Shown here piece by piece: positions 30,000 through 40,441 of a DNA stretch of 47,500 nt. The notes below the pieces were generated by a model, which had not been told where the DNA came from, made no database searches, and saw nothing but the letters and a program-made list of their open reading frames with translations. The stretch covers positions 337,501 through 385,000 of the forward strand of contig CAJNDS010002508.1 in assembly GCA_905221605.1 (NCBI GenBank), read 5' to 3'. Positions within the stretch are counted from its first letter, which is position 1, and the number at the start of each line of letters is the position of its first letter. The translations under genes were made by a program, and so were the position numbers. The stretch is from Symbiodinium natans. Lineage: Eukaryota > Sar > Dinophyceae > Suessiales > Symbiodiniaceae.

Positions 30000-30650
30000 G
30001 GCCAGCAAAAGCCGCTCTTCCAAAGTACTTGCGATGTAAATGGCCGACATCCCGTGGACGAGCCAAGGCCATGCAAGGATGCCCTCTCCCACTTCGGGTC
30101 AAGTGCCTGCCACTTTCAACCACTTGAAGAAGAGGTCATTGAACAGGTGACGGTGTGGGTGTATCAGAATGAGAAAGAGAAAAGAACATCTCAACCAAAC
30201 CTTTCCCAGGGCCTTGTGAAGGGCAACCAAAATTCATCACTCCAACAGGGACACGCTAGGAAGGACGCCATTAGTCTTGAGTGTTGCTAGTGAGGCCTCT
30301 GGGGAGTGTCTCAAGCGGATTGCTAAGAGATGCCTCTCAAGACCGCCACAAATCATCATGGCTCTCCACTGGCGAGCTGCCAGGTCAAAACTCCTCATAC
30401 CTTCAAAGGTGCCCTGATGTGAAGTGTCGAGCAATCCAGAAGTCGTGCTTTTGGGAAGATTTGTGGTGATCAAGAGAGTCCGACGTAGTGTACTCAGAGC
30501 GGCCTCTCACTGTTCGCCGACAACTTCATGCATGCAAGAACCCACAAACACAGGTAGGTGTTTAGGGTTCACCCCAAATCCCGAACCCCCAACCCTGAGC
30601 CCTGCCAAAACAGCCAGCGACTGGGTTCTTAAGGTATAGTTGAACCTGAA
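30000..30650. other. Unique island with overlapping weak ORFs
   Basis: Frames of 60-80 codons are open on both strands. The minus one (30,237-30,473, including SFDLAARQWRAMMICGGLER) is the more protein-like. No arrays inside. Confidence 0.3.
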
Positions 30651-31229
30651 GCCCCTAAACCCGAAACCCTAAACCCTAAACCCCAAACCCTTGAGATCAT
30701 ACGCTGCCGCGCCTGTACCCAGCAGCGTAGAGGGCCGCCCTTCCGCCCGACTGCAACAGCAAGTCGAGCCTGCAGTTGAAAGGGCTTTTTGAGGGTTTTT
30801 TTTTAGGGGGGGGGCTTTTTAGGGCATTTAGTGTTTTTTTGAAGAGTTTTTAAGGTTTTCAAGGGGTTTAAGGGGTTAAGGGTGTAGGGTTTAGGGTTGA
30901 AGGGCGTTTGAGGTGTTTTGGGGCTTCAGGGTGTTGGGGTTGCGGTCGAGAGGTTTGTTGGGGGGGCTGGCGGGTTGGGTTAGGGCTTTGAGATTTTTTG
31001 GGTCTTCGAGCTTCGGGCTGTTAGGGCTTTTAGGGTTTGAGGGCTTCTTAGTTGTTTAAGAATTTTTGGGGTCTTCGCGGTTTGGGGTGTTAGGATGTTA
31101 GGGCGTTACCGCTTCTCGGAGTCGAGGGCTTGCGGGCTTTAGGCTGCTAGGGCTTGAGGGTAAAATTCGGTCTGAGGTTGGAAATTATGGGGCCTTAGTG
31201 TGGCCCCCTTGCCCTTGCTTAACGGGCTT

Positions 31230-31331
31230 CGGAGGGAATCCGAAGTATGGGCCCTTATTCTCTGTAGAGTGTATATAAGGGATTTAAAACCGGGGACCCA
31301 AATTGAGGGTCCGTACTTCGGATCTCCTACA
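31230..31331 (-). repeat. TATA-rich foldback element, copy A
   Basis: Arms 31,238-31,254 (ATCCGAAGTATGGGCCC) and 31,307-31,323 match as reverse complements with two differences. A nested CCCTTAT/ATAAGGG pair lies inside. Reversed, it aligns with the element at 6,517-6,610. Confidence 0.75.
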
Positions 31332-32063
31332 GTGTTGGGGGTTTAGGGTTTTAGATTGTTCGGGCTTTAGTTCGTTCGGGGTTTATTTTGTTAGGGTTTG
31401 TGGGTGTTCGGGGTTTAGGTGGTTAGGGCGTTAAGGCTTTCGAACGTTAGGCTGCTCCGGTTTTCGGATGGATTCGGTCTTAGACTCGGTGCTAGGGTTT
31501 TAGGGCTTAGGGGTTGAGAGACCCTGAAAGCCTCCAACTCTTAAAGCCCTAGAATCCGCGACCCAGCCCTGAGCCCCAAAAGCACACCGCAACTCCGGGA
31601 AGCCATGGCATGAGAGTGATACCCACAGGGAGGGCTCAGGGATATAAAGTGTCAGGTTAATGGCAGCGTTTGTTGACAAGCACAGCAAACCCTTTGTCTC
31701 CAACCCTACTAGACCCCTAAAGCTTAAACCCTAAACCCTAGAAACACCCCCCCCCCCCCTCTCTCCTAGCAGGCTGGTCCGGCCAAGATCCTTCAGACCC
31801 TGCGTTGAGGAGCTCAGGCATTTGATTGTGGGCTGTTGAGGCTTAAAAAAGGTTCAAGGGGTTTAGGGTTTCTGGCCCTAAACTCTGAAACCCTACACCC
31901 TAGACCCTAGACCCTAAACCCTAAACCCTAAACCCCAGTGTTTGGGGTGCCGCCCAGGGCGCATGGCCGCCCCATGTGGGTCGAGGATGCTCTGAGACCT
32001 CGAGGGGCGGGGTTTGGTGCTTCATCTCTGTAGAACTCCCCCCCCCCCCCTCTCCGCCCCGGC

Positions 32064-32187
32064 TTTAGGGTTTAGGGTTTAGGGTTTAGGGTTTGGGGTT
32101 TAGGGTTTAGGGTTTAGGGTTTAGGGTTTAGGGTTTAGGGTTTAGGGTTTAGGGTTTAGGGTTTAGGGTTTAGGGTTTAGGGTTTAA
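32064..32187 (+). repeat. TTTAGGG array
   Basis: About 17 units with one TTTGGGG. Confidence 0.97.
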
Positions 32188-32403
32188 AGTTTCCGGTTTG
32201 GTGCGTCTAGGTCTGGAGCCGAAGCCTCTCAGCTCCCGAGTTCTTCGCGCGCCAATTCCCCAAAGAGCAAGCAAGAAGCCCCCCGAAGCCTGAAAGGGAC
32301 CGAGCAAACCGAGCATCAGGCCATGGCGTTGCGTCTTAGAACACGTTAACCAAGGGCAGTAACTTCCATCAAATCAGCGATAGCCCAGTAACCCCCACGT
32401 TAC

Positions 32404-32467
32404 CTGTGTCGAGTGGCAGCCACTTCAATGAATGCGTGGTTCTGGCAGAGTCTGCGGCCGCACGGAC
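32404..32467 (-). CDS. 64-bp exon with canonical splice sites
   Basis: Minus strand: acceptor CTTGTCAG|GTCC and donor CGACACAG|GTAACG, the most canonical donor seen. Likely frame CGRRLCQNHAFIEVAATRH; a second minus frame is also open. Function unknown. Confidence 0.5.
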
Positions 32468-33002
32468 CTGACAAGGAGAGCCGGAAAGTCGAGGTTTCAT
32501 GCAGGCTTCGGCGGGATAAGGGGCACCCAAAGCCCGGCCAAATAAGCCCCCCCACAAAATCCGGACCTTAAGGACCCCTGAGTCTTACGCGCACTCCTCC
32601 GAAGCTCTAAAAATCAAGGCGCATGGCGCTTAATCCAAGAAGGGGCCAGCCTGCATGTGGCTTGGTTTTGGGCTTTGAGGTGTTTCGGGTTTAGGGATTA
32701 GGGTTGCCTCTAAACCAAACCCTTCAAACCCGCTGAAGCCTTCTAAAGCCCTAAGCCCCCCTAAACCATAAACCTGAAACCCTGAAACCCTTCCCCTCTG
32801 CTATTTGACCCTCAACCCCCTAAACTCTTAAGCCCTTCGAGGGTCACCCTCAGACCCCTCAACCCTAAACCCTCAACCCCAAACCCCAAACCCTCAACCA
32901 TCAACCCTAAACCCTAAAACCCTCAACCCCAAACCCTAAACCCCAAACCCTCAACCCTGAACCCTGAACCCTAAAACCCTAAACCCTAAACCCCACACCC
33001 AC

Positions 33003-33093
33003 CCCCTCCCCAGGCGCCAGCGTGGCGAAGCGCTGCTGGGCGCTGCGCTCCGAGGGCGCGAGCGCCGCGAAGCAGGCCCGGTCCTCGGGCTTT
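33003..33093 (-). CDS. Exon-like island
   Basis: Minus frame KPEDRACFAALAPSERSAQQ then RFATLAPGE. The plus strand shows a textbook-looking CCCCTCCCCAG|GCGCC acceptor and an open frame too, so strand is decided by the neighbours. C-array left, G-array right. Confidence 0.45.
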
Positions 33094-33537
33094 GCAGGGC
33101 TTGGGTTTGGGGTTTGGGGTTTGGGGTTTCGGGTTTAGGGTTTGGGGTTTAGGGTCTAGGGTTTAGGGTCTGGGGTTTAGGGTCTGGGGTTTAGGGTTTA
33201 GGGTTCAGGGTTTACGGCTTAGGGCTTAGGGCTTAGGGCTTAGGGTTTAGGGTGTAGGGCTTAGGGTTTAGGTTTAGGGTTTAATGGGTTTTGGGTTTAG
33301 GGCTGAGGGTCTGAGAGTGAAGGGCTTGGGGGTTTTGAGTGTTTGGGGTTTATGGCTTGGGGGCTTTGACGGTATTGAGGGGTTCAGGTGCCCTTGAGGG
33401 CTTAATGTTGTGAGGGTTCCATGCCAAGTCACAAAGGGTGTAGGGCTGAATTTACCGTGTCAGGGCGAGGGTATTTGGAGGAGTTTAGGCGTCGAAAAAC
33501 CCTAAACCCTACACCCTAAACCCAAAACCCCCTAAAC

Positions 33538-33660
33538 ATCAAGCACCCTCAACCCTAAACACCCTCAACCCTAAACACCCTCAACTCTAAACACCCTCAA
33601 CTGTAGACACCCTCAACCGAAAACACCTGCAACCCTAAACGCCCTCAACCCTAAACCCTA
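33538..33660 (-). repeat. CACCCTCAACCCTAAA 16-mer array
   Basis: A higher-order unit made of CCCTCAA and CCCTAAA plus CA, about seven copies with point changes. Confidence 0.9.
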
Positions 33661-33699
33661 AACCTTCAACCCAAACTCTACATGTCAATCCCCATAACC

Positions 33700-33825
33700 C
33701 ACCAACCCTAAACCCCAAACCCTAAACCCTAAACCCTAAACCCTAAACCCTAAACCCTAAACCCTAAACCCTAAACCCTAAACCCTAAACCCTAAACCCT
33801 AAACCCTAAACCCTAAACCCTAAAC
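33700..33825 (-). repeat. Perfect CCCTAAA array
   Basis: About 17 units, left flank of the exon-like island 33,843-33,890. Confidence 0.97.
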
Positions 33826-33842
33826 GGCCTGGAGTGAGACAT

Positions 33843-33890
33843 TCACCTCGGAGTGGTAGGGGCCTCGGCCCTCGCCTCGTTTTTGTTGCG
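33843..33890 (-). CDS. Exon-like island
   Basis: Minus frame GEGRGPYHSEVNVSLQA. Short. Flanks follow the array rule (33,700-33,825 C-type, 33,905 on G-type). Confidence 0.38.
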   Translation of the reverse strand, partial: RNKNEARAEAPTTPR

Positions 33891-33904
33891 TGGTTGACTT
33901 TGAG

Positions 33905-34160
33905 GGTTTCGGGTTTAGGGTTTAGGGCTTAGGGTTTAGGGCTCAGGGCTTAGGGTTTAGGGCTTAGGGTTTAGGGTTTAGGGTTTAGGGCTCAAGGCTT
34001 AGGGTTTCGGGTTTAGGGCTTAGGGTTTAGGGTTTAGGGCTTAGGGTTTAGGGTTTAGGGCTTAGGGTTTAGGGTTTAGGGCATAAGGTTTAGGGTTTAC
34101 GGCTTAGGGCTTAGGGTCTAGGGGCCTCGGGTGTGGGCTTAGGGTCTAGGGCTTGGGAAG
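33905..34160 (+). repeat. TTTAGGG/CTTAGGG mixed array
   Basis: Alternating TTTAGGG and CTTAGGG units over 250 bases, with decay toward the right end. Confidence 0.95.
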
Positions 34161-34509
34161 TGAAAGTTTCGGGTGTTAAGGTTGCGCCACTCCCCCCGCC
34201 GCATTCACATGACCCTGAACCCTAAACCCTAAACCCTAAACCCTAAACCCTAAACCCTAAACCCTGAACCCTGAACCCTGAACCCTGAACCCTGAACCGG
34301 TGAAAGGAGTACTGACTCATGGGAGCATTGCATGTCAAGAGAGTGCTTGGGGTTTTGTGGTGGGGCTACATCCCAGGCCCGCAGTCGAACGGGGAGTGGG
34401 TGACGTATGGGTTTAGGGTTTAGGGTTTCGGAGTAGGGTTTAGGGCTTACGGCTTAGGGTTTAGGGTTTAGGGTTTAGGGCTTAGGGTTTAGGGTTATAC
34501 GATTTTATC

Positions 34510-34595
34510 GTTGAGCGCAAGTCGCGAATGATGACCTGGATGTGCCATAAGGTCCTGGGCACCGGGAAAGGTGGCTGGAATCCGCAACAAGGGTT
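34510..34595 (-). CDS. Possible exon
   Basis: Minus frame FPGAQDLMAHPGHHSRLALN. Open and well composed, but flanked by G-type arrays on both sides. Confidence 0.38.
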
Positions 34596-34659
34596 TAGGG
34601 TTTAAGGTTTAGGGCTTAGGGCTTAGGGCTTAAGGGCTTAGGGTTTAAACGTCCAGGGT

Positions 34660-35320
34660 CAGTCAAAGCTGACTTTAAGCACCGTGTAGCGCAGCGCTCT
34701 GGAATGTTTACTTGACACTCGCGAAGCATGCGCTAGCAAACACGGCATCGTCAAATCTCCTAGCAGTCCGCGTTCCCGTAAATGAAGGTTTACCCCCCGA
34801 ATATACCCCCCCAAAGAGTAGGATGCACCTCTCATAAGAAACTTCTCCTAAACCCGGAGGATTTAGGTTTCAGAGCGTCGGGCTTCGACGACGAAATTTT
34901 GAAGCTTCAATTCTTTAACAATGTAGACTTGCTTTCCGAGCAGCTTAAGGTTTCAAAGACCATGCATCATGAACCTCAACAGCCTGAAGCTTGGGACGAC
35001 AAGTGCTTTGAAGGCTGGCCAATTCAAATTTTCGGGAACACAATAAAGAGTCTCAACATTTCGGGGTGCTGGACATACCATCCTGCGTGGGCAACATCTC
35101 GCACGGTTCCGGGGCACCCTTGCTAGGCAGGTGCCTACATTATCCTTCGGCCGATCCATTCGTCATCACCATCATCGTCATGCCAAGGCATTTTGAGCAG
35201 TGAGCAGTCAAAAGTCAGCCGATCAACGACACCACAAAGCAGGGCCTCCAGCATGCTCTAAAAACTTTTCAACGCCAAGCTGTGAAAGCCCAACTGTGAA
35301 GCAGCTACAGCAGTCAACCC
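34660..35320. other. Unique island with weak ORFs
   Basis: A 114-codon plus frame (34,782-35,126) contains DDEILKLQFFNNVDLLSEQL, which looks protein-like, but no family or splice context supports it. Nothing else distinctive before the ACAG microsatellite. Confidence 0.3.
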
Positions 35321-35430
35321 GAATTGACTAATGAAAACCGCTGGGGCACCTCGACCAACTACCTAAGTTCACTAGTTCACTTGGCCACGCACAACTATCC
35401 AAGGCCCAAGCCACACCCCCACCCACACAC

Positions 35431-35436
35431 ACACAC

Positions 35437-35517
<81 letters not shown>

Positions 35518-35518
35518 G
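35431..35518 (+). repeat. (CA)n then (ACAG)n microsatellite
   Basis: About six CA units and then about 20 ACAG units. Unrelated to the telomere heptamer. Produces Gln-Thr-Asp and Cys-Leu-Ser artefact frames. Confidence 0.98.
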
Positions 35519-36164
35519 AGAGACACACAAAAGCGGACTCCCTCTCCCACACCGGCGTCGAAGGCAGCAAACCCAAAGCATCCCCAGTCCATCAATAAAC
35601 ATGACACTCAACCAAGCATTGCACCGTCAAACATGCACTTGGCCCTGAGCGTCATCGGCCACCTTCGTAAGCCCCATGTTGAGACAACCGACGTGCATGC
35701 CAGGTGGTGTCTCTTGCCCACTGCATCATAAGCTCAAATGCTTCCACGACCCGATACAGTGGGTCTGATATGCCGACTCCTAGAGGAGCTTTGACTACCT
35801 TAAGGCGATTGGGGGCTCTGGAGGTGGATGGGAGCCTCCCCATGTCGAACCTGAAGCCGTCCTAAGCCCAAAGCCGGGAACCCTATACCCAAACCCTCAG
35901 CCCTAAACCCTAGACCCTACACTCCGAAAGCCGGCACCCAAGGATCTCGAAAGTAGAGCCTACCCTGGAACTCATCATCTCACTTCTGAAGGAGATTGAC
36001 AGGGTTTCTAAGGCACAACAACTGCGTAAGTCCCAAACCTGCTCAACCCTAAGCCCCAAACCCCAAACCCCAAACACGACCCCAAGCGCTGAACCCTAAA
36101 TCCTAAATCCTCCACCCTAAATCCTAAACTCACCCTGTAGCCGCCCCCCCCCCCCCCCCCCGAT

Positions 36165-36245
36165 GGCACATGGCCGAACGCGCCAAGGCGCGGCTGCTCC
36201 CCCGCTGCCAGCAAGGAGAGCAGGGACCACCTTGTGCGTCCGGCG
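36165..36245 (-). CDS. Exon-like island
   Basis: Minus frame RWSLLSLLAAGEQPRLGAFG. A C homopolymer closes it on the left and TTTAGGG-like DNA follows on the right. Confidence 0.45.
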
Positions 36246-36691
36246 TTTTCGGGTTCTGGGGTTTAGGGTTAGGGCTTAGGTTTAGGGTTTCGGATCTAGG
36301 GTTTGGGGTGGGTATGGGGTTTAGGGTTTAGGTGTTTTGGGTATGGGGTGTTTGAGGTTTAGGGCTTTTGGGGTTTTGGGAGTTTTGCAGGTCAGAGAGA
36401 ATTGGGGTTGAGTGGGCTTAAGCAGCTTAAACGGCCAGCGGCGCCAGTGCGGCAGCTGTCTCCAAGGCTTATAAGGCTTATAGGGCATATGCGAAGCCTA
36501 CAGCATCCTGCAAACTTCGGCCCGCTTCGAACAACGGTCTTCGCAAGGAACCCCAAACCCAAAAGCCCTCAAACTCAAAACTCCGACACAGTCAACCTTA
36601 CACCCTAAACCCTAAACCCTAAACCCTTGACCCTAAATCCTCAAGCTCTCAAGCCTAAAGCCCAAGCCCTCAACCCTAAAGCCTAAACCCT

Positions 36692-36776
36692 TCACATCCG
36701 GGCGCTGAGTAGAAACCAGCGTGGCCAGCAACGTGAGGTTCGCGGCCTCACGTGCGTTCTGCATTTGTGCAACCAG
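36692..36776 (-). CDS. Exon-like island, helical
   Basis: Minus frame AQMQNAREAANLTLLATLVS then TQRPDVK. Strong helix-like composition. C-array left, G-array right. Confidence 0.5.
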
Positions 36777-36784
36777 GGAAGGTG

Positions 36785-36945
36785 GGGTTTAGGGTTTAGG
36801 GTTGAGGGTTGAGGGTTGAGGGTTGAGGGTTTGGGGGTTGAGGGTTTGGGGGTTGAGGGTTTAGGGTTTAGGGTTGAGGGTTTGGGGGTTGAGGGTTTAG
36901 GGTTTAGGGTTGAGGGTTTGGGGGTTGAGGGTTTAGGGTTTGGGG
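36785..36945 (+). repeat. TTGAGGGTTTGGGGG higher-order array
   Basis: TTTAGGG, TTGAGGG and TTTGGGGG units in a repeated pattern; right flank of the exon-like island 36,692-36,776. The Val-Glu-Gly-Leu-Gly plus frame is a repeat artefact. Confidence 0.93.
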
Positions 36946-37152
36946 CCTCAAGGTTTTTTGAGGTGCTACTTGCTACTGTCAGAGTCTATTGGAGATCGCA
37001 TGACCATGTCTGTTTGGCGGAACCCTGAATGTATGTCATGCTCCGGGGCCATCATGTAAACCCTAAACCCTAAACCCCTAAACCCTAAACCCTAAACCCT
37101 AAACCCCAGTCTCTGAACTGCCTGAAGCGGAGTCAGGGTTTAGGGTTTAGGG

Positions 37153-37206
37153 CGAGATGGCGTTGAGGCCCATTTTGCTGCATGCCTTCTCGAACTCCCG
37201 CTGTGT
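37153..37206 (-). CDS. Exon-like island
   Basis: Minus frame TQREFEKACSKMGLNAISP, then TAA formed by the first CCCTAAA unit on the minus strand. It could be a C-terminus, or a GC donor could lie just before it. Confidence 0.45.
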
Positions 37207-37229
37207 TCCGGCCCCTAATCCCTAGACCC

Positions 37230-37340
37230 TTCGCCCTAAACCCTAAACCCTAAACCCTAAACCCTAAACCCTAAACCCTAAACCCTAAACCCTAAACCCT
37301 AAACCCTAAACCCTAAACCCTAAACCCTAAACCCTAAACC
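37230..37340 (-). repeat. Perfect CCCTAAA array
   Basis: About 16 units, left flank of the exon-like island 37,341-37,413. Confidence 0.98.
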
Positions 37341-37413
37341 CGAACTGCAACCGCAAGGCGTTCGTCGCTTCCAGCGTGGCGTGCTGGACTATGTTTCCCG
37401 CAGGGACGCAGAC
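37341..37413 (-). CDS. Exon-like island with clean acceptor
   Basis: Minus strand acceptor ATTCTGCAG|GTCTGC, frame VCVPAGNIVQHATLEATNAL then RLQF, and donor inside the first telomere unit (TTCGG|GTTTAGGG). C-array left, TTTAGGG-like DNA right. Confidence 0.52.
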
Positions 37414-38036
37414 CTGCAGAATACCCCTCAATTAGGGCTCGAAGGTTAGGGTTTAGAGTTTAGGGTTTTGTGTTTAGGGCTTTGGGGTTCTAAACCCCAA
37501 AGGTTTTAGGTTTTGGGTTGTAGTATATGGGGTTGGGACTGCCTGAACCCCAGAGGATTTAGGGTTTTGAGGATTAGTACATGGGTTCGGGCCTGCCGGT
37601 TCAGTTCCCAAACCCTAAACCCTGAAACCCGGGTTGAGGGTCTAGGGCTTCGGGTTTAGGGTTTAGGGTTTGAGGTTTGGGGTTTCGGGTTTAGGGTTTG
37701 GGGCTAATGCGCTGTGGGGATCGAGGGCTCTGGTGGGCCCGGACTGCGCAAACTCCTGAAGTCCACGACCCCATCAAGCCTTAACCCTAAACCCTAAACA
37801 CTAAACCCTAAACCCTAAACCCTAATGCCCACAACAAACCCCAAACCCAAAACCCTTTCAACCTTGTAAGCCCTGAACCCTATGAACCCTGAACCTTAGA
37901 AGACCCCAAATTGGCCCGAAGACCCTGTTGAACGCAATAAAAACCCATAATAAACTGAAAACAGCCCTATAACCCGAAAAGCCAACCCTACACCCTAACC
38001 CTGAACCTTGAACCCTAGGAAGCCCCTCTAACCGGA

Positions 38037-38105
38037 ACAAGGGAGGCGGTGCCAGGCCTCCTCCACCACATTCCAGAAGGCGTCCTCGTCCTGCCGGGTC
38101 TGCAA
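38037..38105 (-). CDS. Exon-like island next to the retrotransposon
   Basis: Minus frame DEDAFWNVVEEAWHRLPCS after acceptor CGGCAG|GACG. It looks like host coding sequence, so the retrotransposon probably sits in an intron or flank just upstream in the same orientation. Confidence 0.45.
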
Positions 38106-38129
38106 TCTTGTTAAAGAACGGGCTTTCCT

Positions 38130-38599
38130 AAAGGGTTTCCTAAACCACCACTGCGGCTCACTTTTCGCTTCACCGCTCTGCTGTGGTTTCTGTCCTGTCA
38201 CTCCTTTGAGCCTGGGCCACAAAGTTGGTTCCTGGCTCAATCTGTGCATTCTCCTACACATACAACAGTGTGTTCCTACTAGGCTGGAATGTTTAACACC
38301 CCGCCTTCGAAGTTAGTGAAAGTCGTAGACTAAGCTGGCTTCGACTCTCTTTCCTGAACACACACAAGTGTTTGAAACTCTTTCCTCAACGCAGACTCTT
38401 TCAAGTCCACTGGCGAATCTCTCCAAGTTCGCTCACATTTCCTTCAAACGAAATGTCTACTATCCTGTACAAAACAAAACGCTGCTGTTCCTACCTTACT
38501 TGGATCATCATCCTGAAACAAACTGCAACAGAAAACTTTCCTGGAGCTAGGACGGATACACCATCCTTTCTGCTCTCACTGCCAAGCTCACTTTCCTTT
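38130..38599 (-). other. 3' non-coding part of the retrotransposon; presumed to hold the 3' LTR
   Basis: No ORF of note. The strand-specific TTCCT/TCCTA word seen in the coding part continues here (for example near 38,127, 38,227, 38,270 and 38,350), so this DNA belongs to the element. A candidate purine-rich tract on the minus strand lies at 38,343-38,355. No LTR boundary could be set because the partner LTR is outside the window. Confidence 0.5.
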
Positions 38600-40441
38600 T
38601 CACGAAAAGCTTGTGATCTCGTAGTAGCCATCGTCGACGTCCTTGCTGCTGCTGCTGCTGCTGCTTCCTTTTCCTTCTTCTCCTTTCTCCTGGCTTTTGT
38701 CTTTTCCTTTTCCTTTCTCCTCAATGAACTTCTCAAACTTCTTGAGCTGCTCGTCGCAAACTTTCCTGCCGTTCTTGTCCTTGTGCTGCTTCACCCAATT
38801 TCCTTCACCGGGACTTTTTCCTTCTGAATCGAAGAAGTACCAGTACTGGCTGTCGTTGTTCCACTTCCACTGGTAGAACTTTTCCTGGTACTGGAAGACG
38901 GCGTAGCTGTTCCTTGTATTGTCTTTTCCTGAGCCTTTCACGTAGCTCCTCGGCGAGTACGGTCCTTTTTCCTTCACCTCTGGGTCTTCCTTCTCCTTCT
39001 TTTCCTTTGGCTCCTTCTTCTCTGGCTCCTCCTTTTCCTTTGCTGGGCTGCGGCTCTCCTCTTCTGTTGTTGATCCTGCATCGCTTCCTCTTTGGCTGAG
39101 TGCCTTCTCGAGCCTTTCAATCCTTTCCTTGTCCTTCTCCCTTTCCTGCATAAGCAAGAGGACTGCTTCCTCGAGCTCCTTCCTTGCTTCTGCTTCCTTC
39201 TCTGCTGCTGCTGCTTGGGCTGCTGCATTCTTCCTGTGCCTTTCCTCTTCTTCCTTTGCCTTGACTGCTGCTGCCTTTGCTTCCTTGGCTTCCTTTGCTT
39301 GCTTGGCTGCTGCCTCTCGTGCTTCTTTGTCTGCCTGTGCTCTTGCTGCTGCTGCCTTTGCTTCTTCCTCCTTGGTTTGCCTTTCCTTCTCAAGTCTCCT
39401 ATCGTTCTCCTCTGCTGCTGCTTCTAAGGTCTTCCTCAACTTTGCCTTCAGCTCCTCTTCTTGTTCCTTTGACAGCGGCTGCTGTCCTCCTGATCCTGAG
39501 CTTGTCTTTCCTTCTTCTTCTCCTGCGTGGCCTTTCTTCTTCTTGTTCTTTCCTTTTCCTTTCTCGTGCTTGTAGGCGTAGTCGTAGTCGCACCAAACCT
39601 TTTCCTGCGTCACGTAGTGCTGGCGGTAAATCGAGCTATTCTCGGTGTAGAACTTCCACTCGGACGAAAAATCGCGTGGGTACTCGAAATCGCTTTCCTT
39701 GTCTTTTGACTCTTCTGCTTTCCTTTGGATCTCCTCGTTGATTCGGCGGATCTTCTCGGTGATGCTCTCGGCTTCCTCTTCCTTGTTCTTTCCTCCTTTC
39801 GAACTTGTAGTTGAGGTAGTCCACGATGTAGCTTCATCCTTTCCTTCCTGCTTTTCCTTCGAACTGGTAGATGAGGTAGTCCACGATGTAGCTTCTTCCT
39901 TTCCTTCTTTCGAACTTGTAGTCGGCGTCGTCCACGATGTAGCTTCATCTTTTCCTTCCTGCTTTCCTTTCGAACTGGTAGATGAGGTAGTCCACGATGT
40001 AGTTTCCTGAAGATGCCCTTCACGACGAAGTTCTGCTTCCAGTTCTCTGTCCTTTCTTTCCTTCTCCGCGTCGTTCTCCTCGTTGTCTTCTTCCTCTTCT
40101 TCTTCTTCCTGGGTGTACCACTTCACGAAATCTTCAAGGCTTTCGATTCTTTCCTTCAAGTCTTTGACGATCTCCTTCACCTCGTCTTTGGCTTCTGCTT
40201 CATTTTGCTTGATCTCCTTCACGATGTTCTTGATCTCTTCTGTTTCCTTCTTGTAGTCGGACAGGAGCTTCTGGGTTGCTTGGCTCTCCTCTGCCAAACG
40301 ACTCATGTTCATGCTGCTTTCCTGCAAAGAGATGGAGACACTCTCCATGGACTCGCTGCGTTCCTGGCGCGTCGTTTCCAGGATCTCACGTAGTTCCTGC
40401 ACCAACTGGTTGAAGCTGGCGTCTTCTCCAGTGCCACTCAT
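38600..40441 (-). other. C-terminal 613-residue extension: coiled coil, tandem repeats, charged helices, aromatic motifs
   Basis: It begins at an internal Met (residue 2346, MSGTGEDASFNQLVQ), which could be a separate start. It contains a heptad-like coiled coil to about residue 2460, an acidic run, four Ser/Thr-rich repeats, a Lys/Gly patch, a long Ala/Lys/Glu helix (about 2690-2790) and two aromatic-rich segments (SEWKFYTENSSIY near 2606 and YQEKFYQWKWNNDSQYWYFF near 2865). I recognise no known family. It could be a structural, trafficking or chromatin-tethering module. Confidence 0.6.

Noticed and set aside
33012-33090. Plus-strand exon after CCCCTCCCCAG
   Set aside because: The acceptor looks good but the polypyrimidine tract is just a decayed C-array. 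The minus frame and the neighbouring minus-strand exons fit better.
35324-35731. 135-codon plus-strand ORF across the ACAG tract
   Set aside because: A third of it is microsatellite-encoded Gln-Thr-Asp-Arg and nothing else supports it.
690-37413. CRISPR-like array because of regular repeats and unique spacers
   Set aside because: Repeats are telomere heptamers in both orientations, islands vary in length and encode peptides, and the genome is eukaryotic.
1-38100. A true chromosome end made of telomere repeats
   Set aside because: Arrays occur in both orientations many times, are short (5-31 units) and alternate with unique islands up to 38 kb, so they are interstitial.
38130-38600. Defined 3' LTR with TG...CA ends
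   Set aside because: No boundary can be confirmed without the 5' LTR. Candidate TG and CA pairs are too common to choose.
39277-39741. Leu/Ser/Phe-rich plus-strand ORFs opposite the retrotransposon gene
   Set aside because: They are antisense shadows of Lys/Glu/Ala-rich codons in the 2,958-codon ORF; no independent signal.
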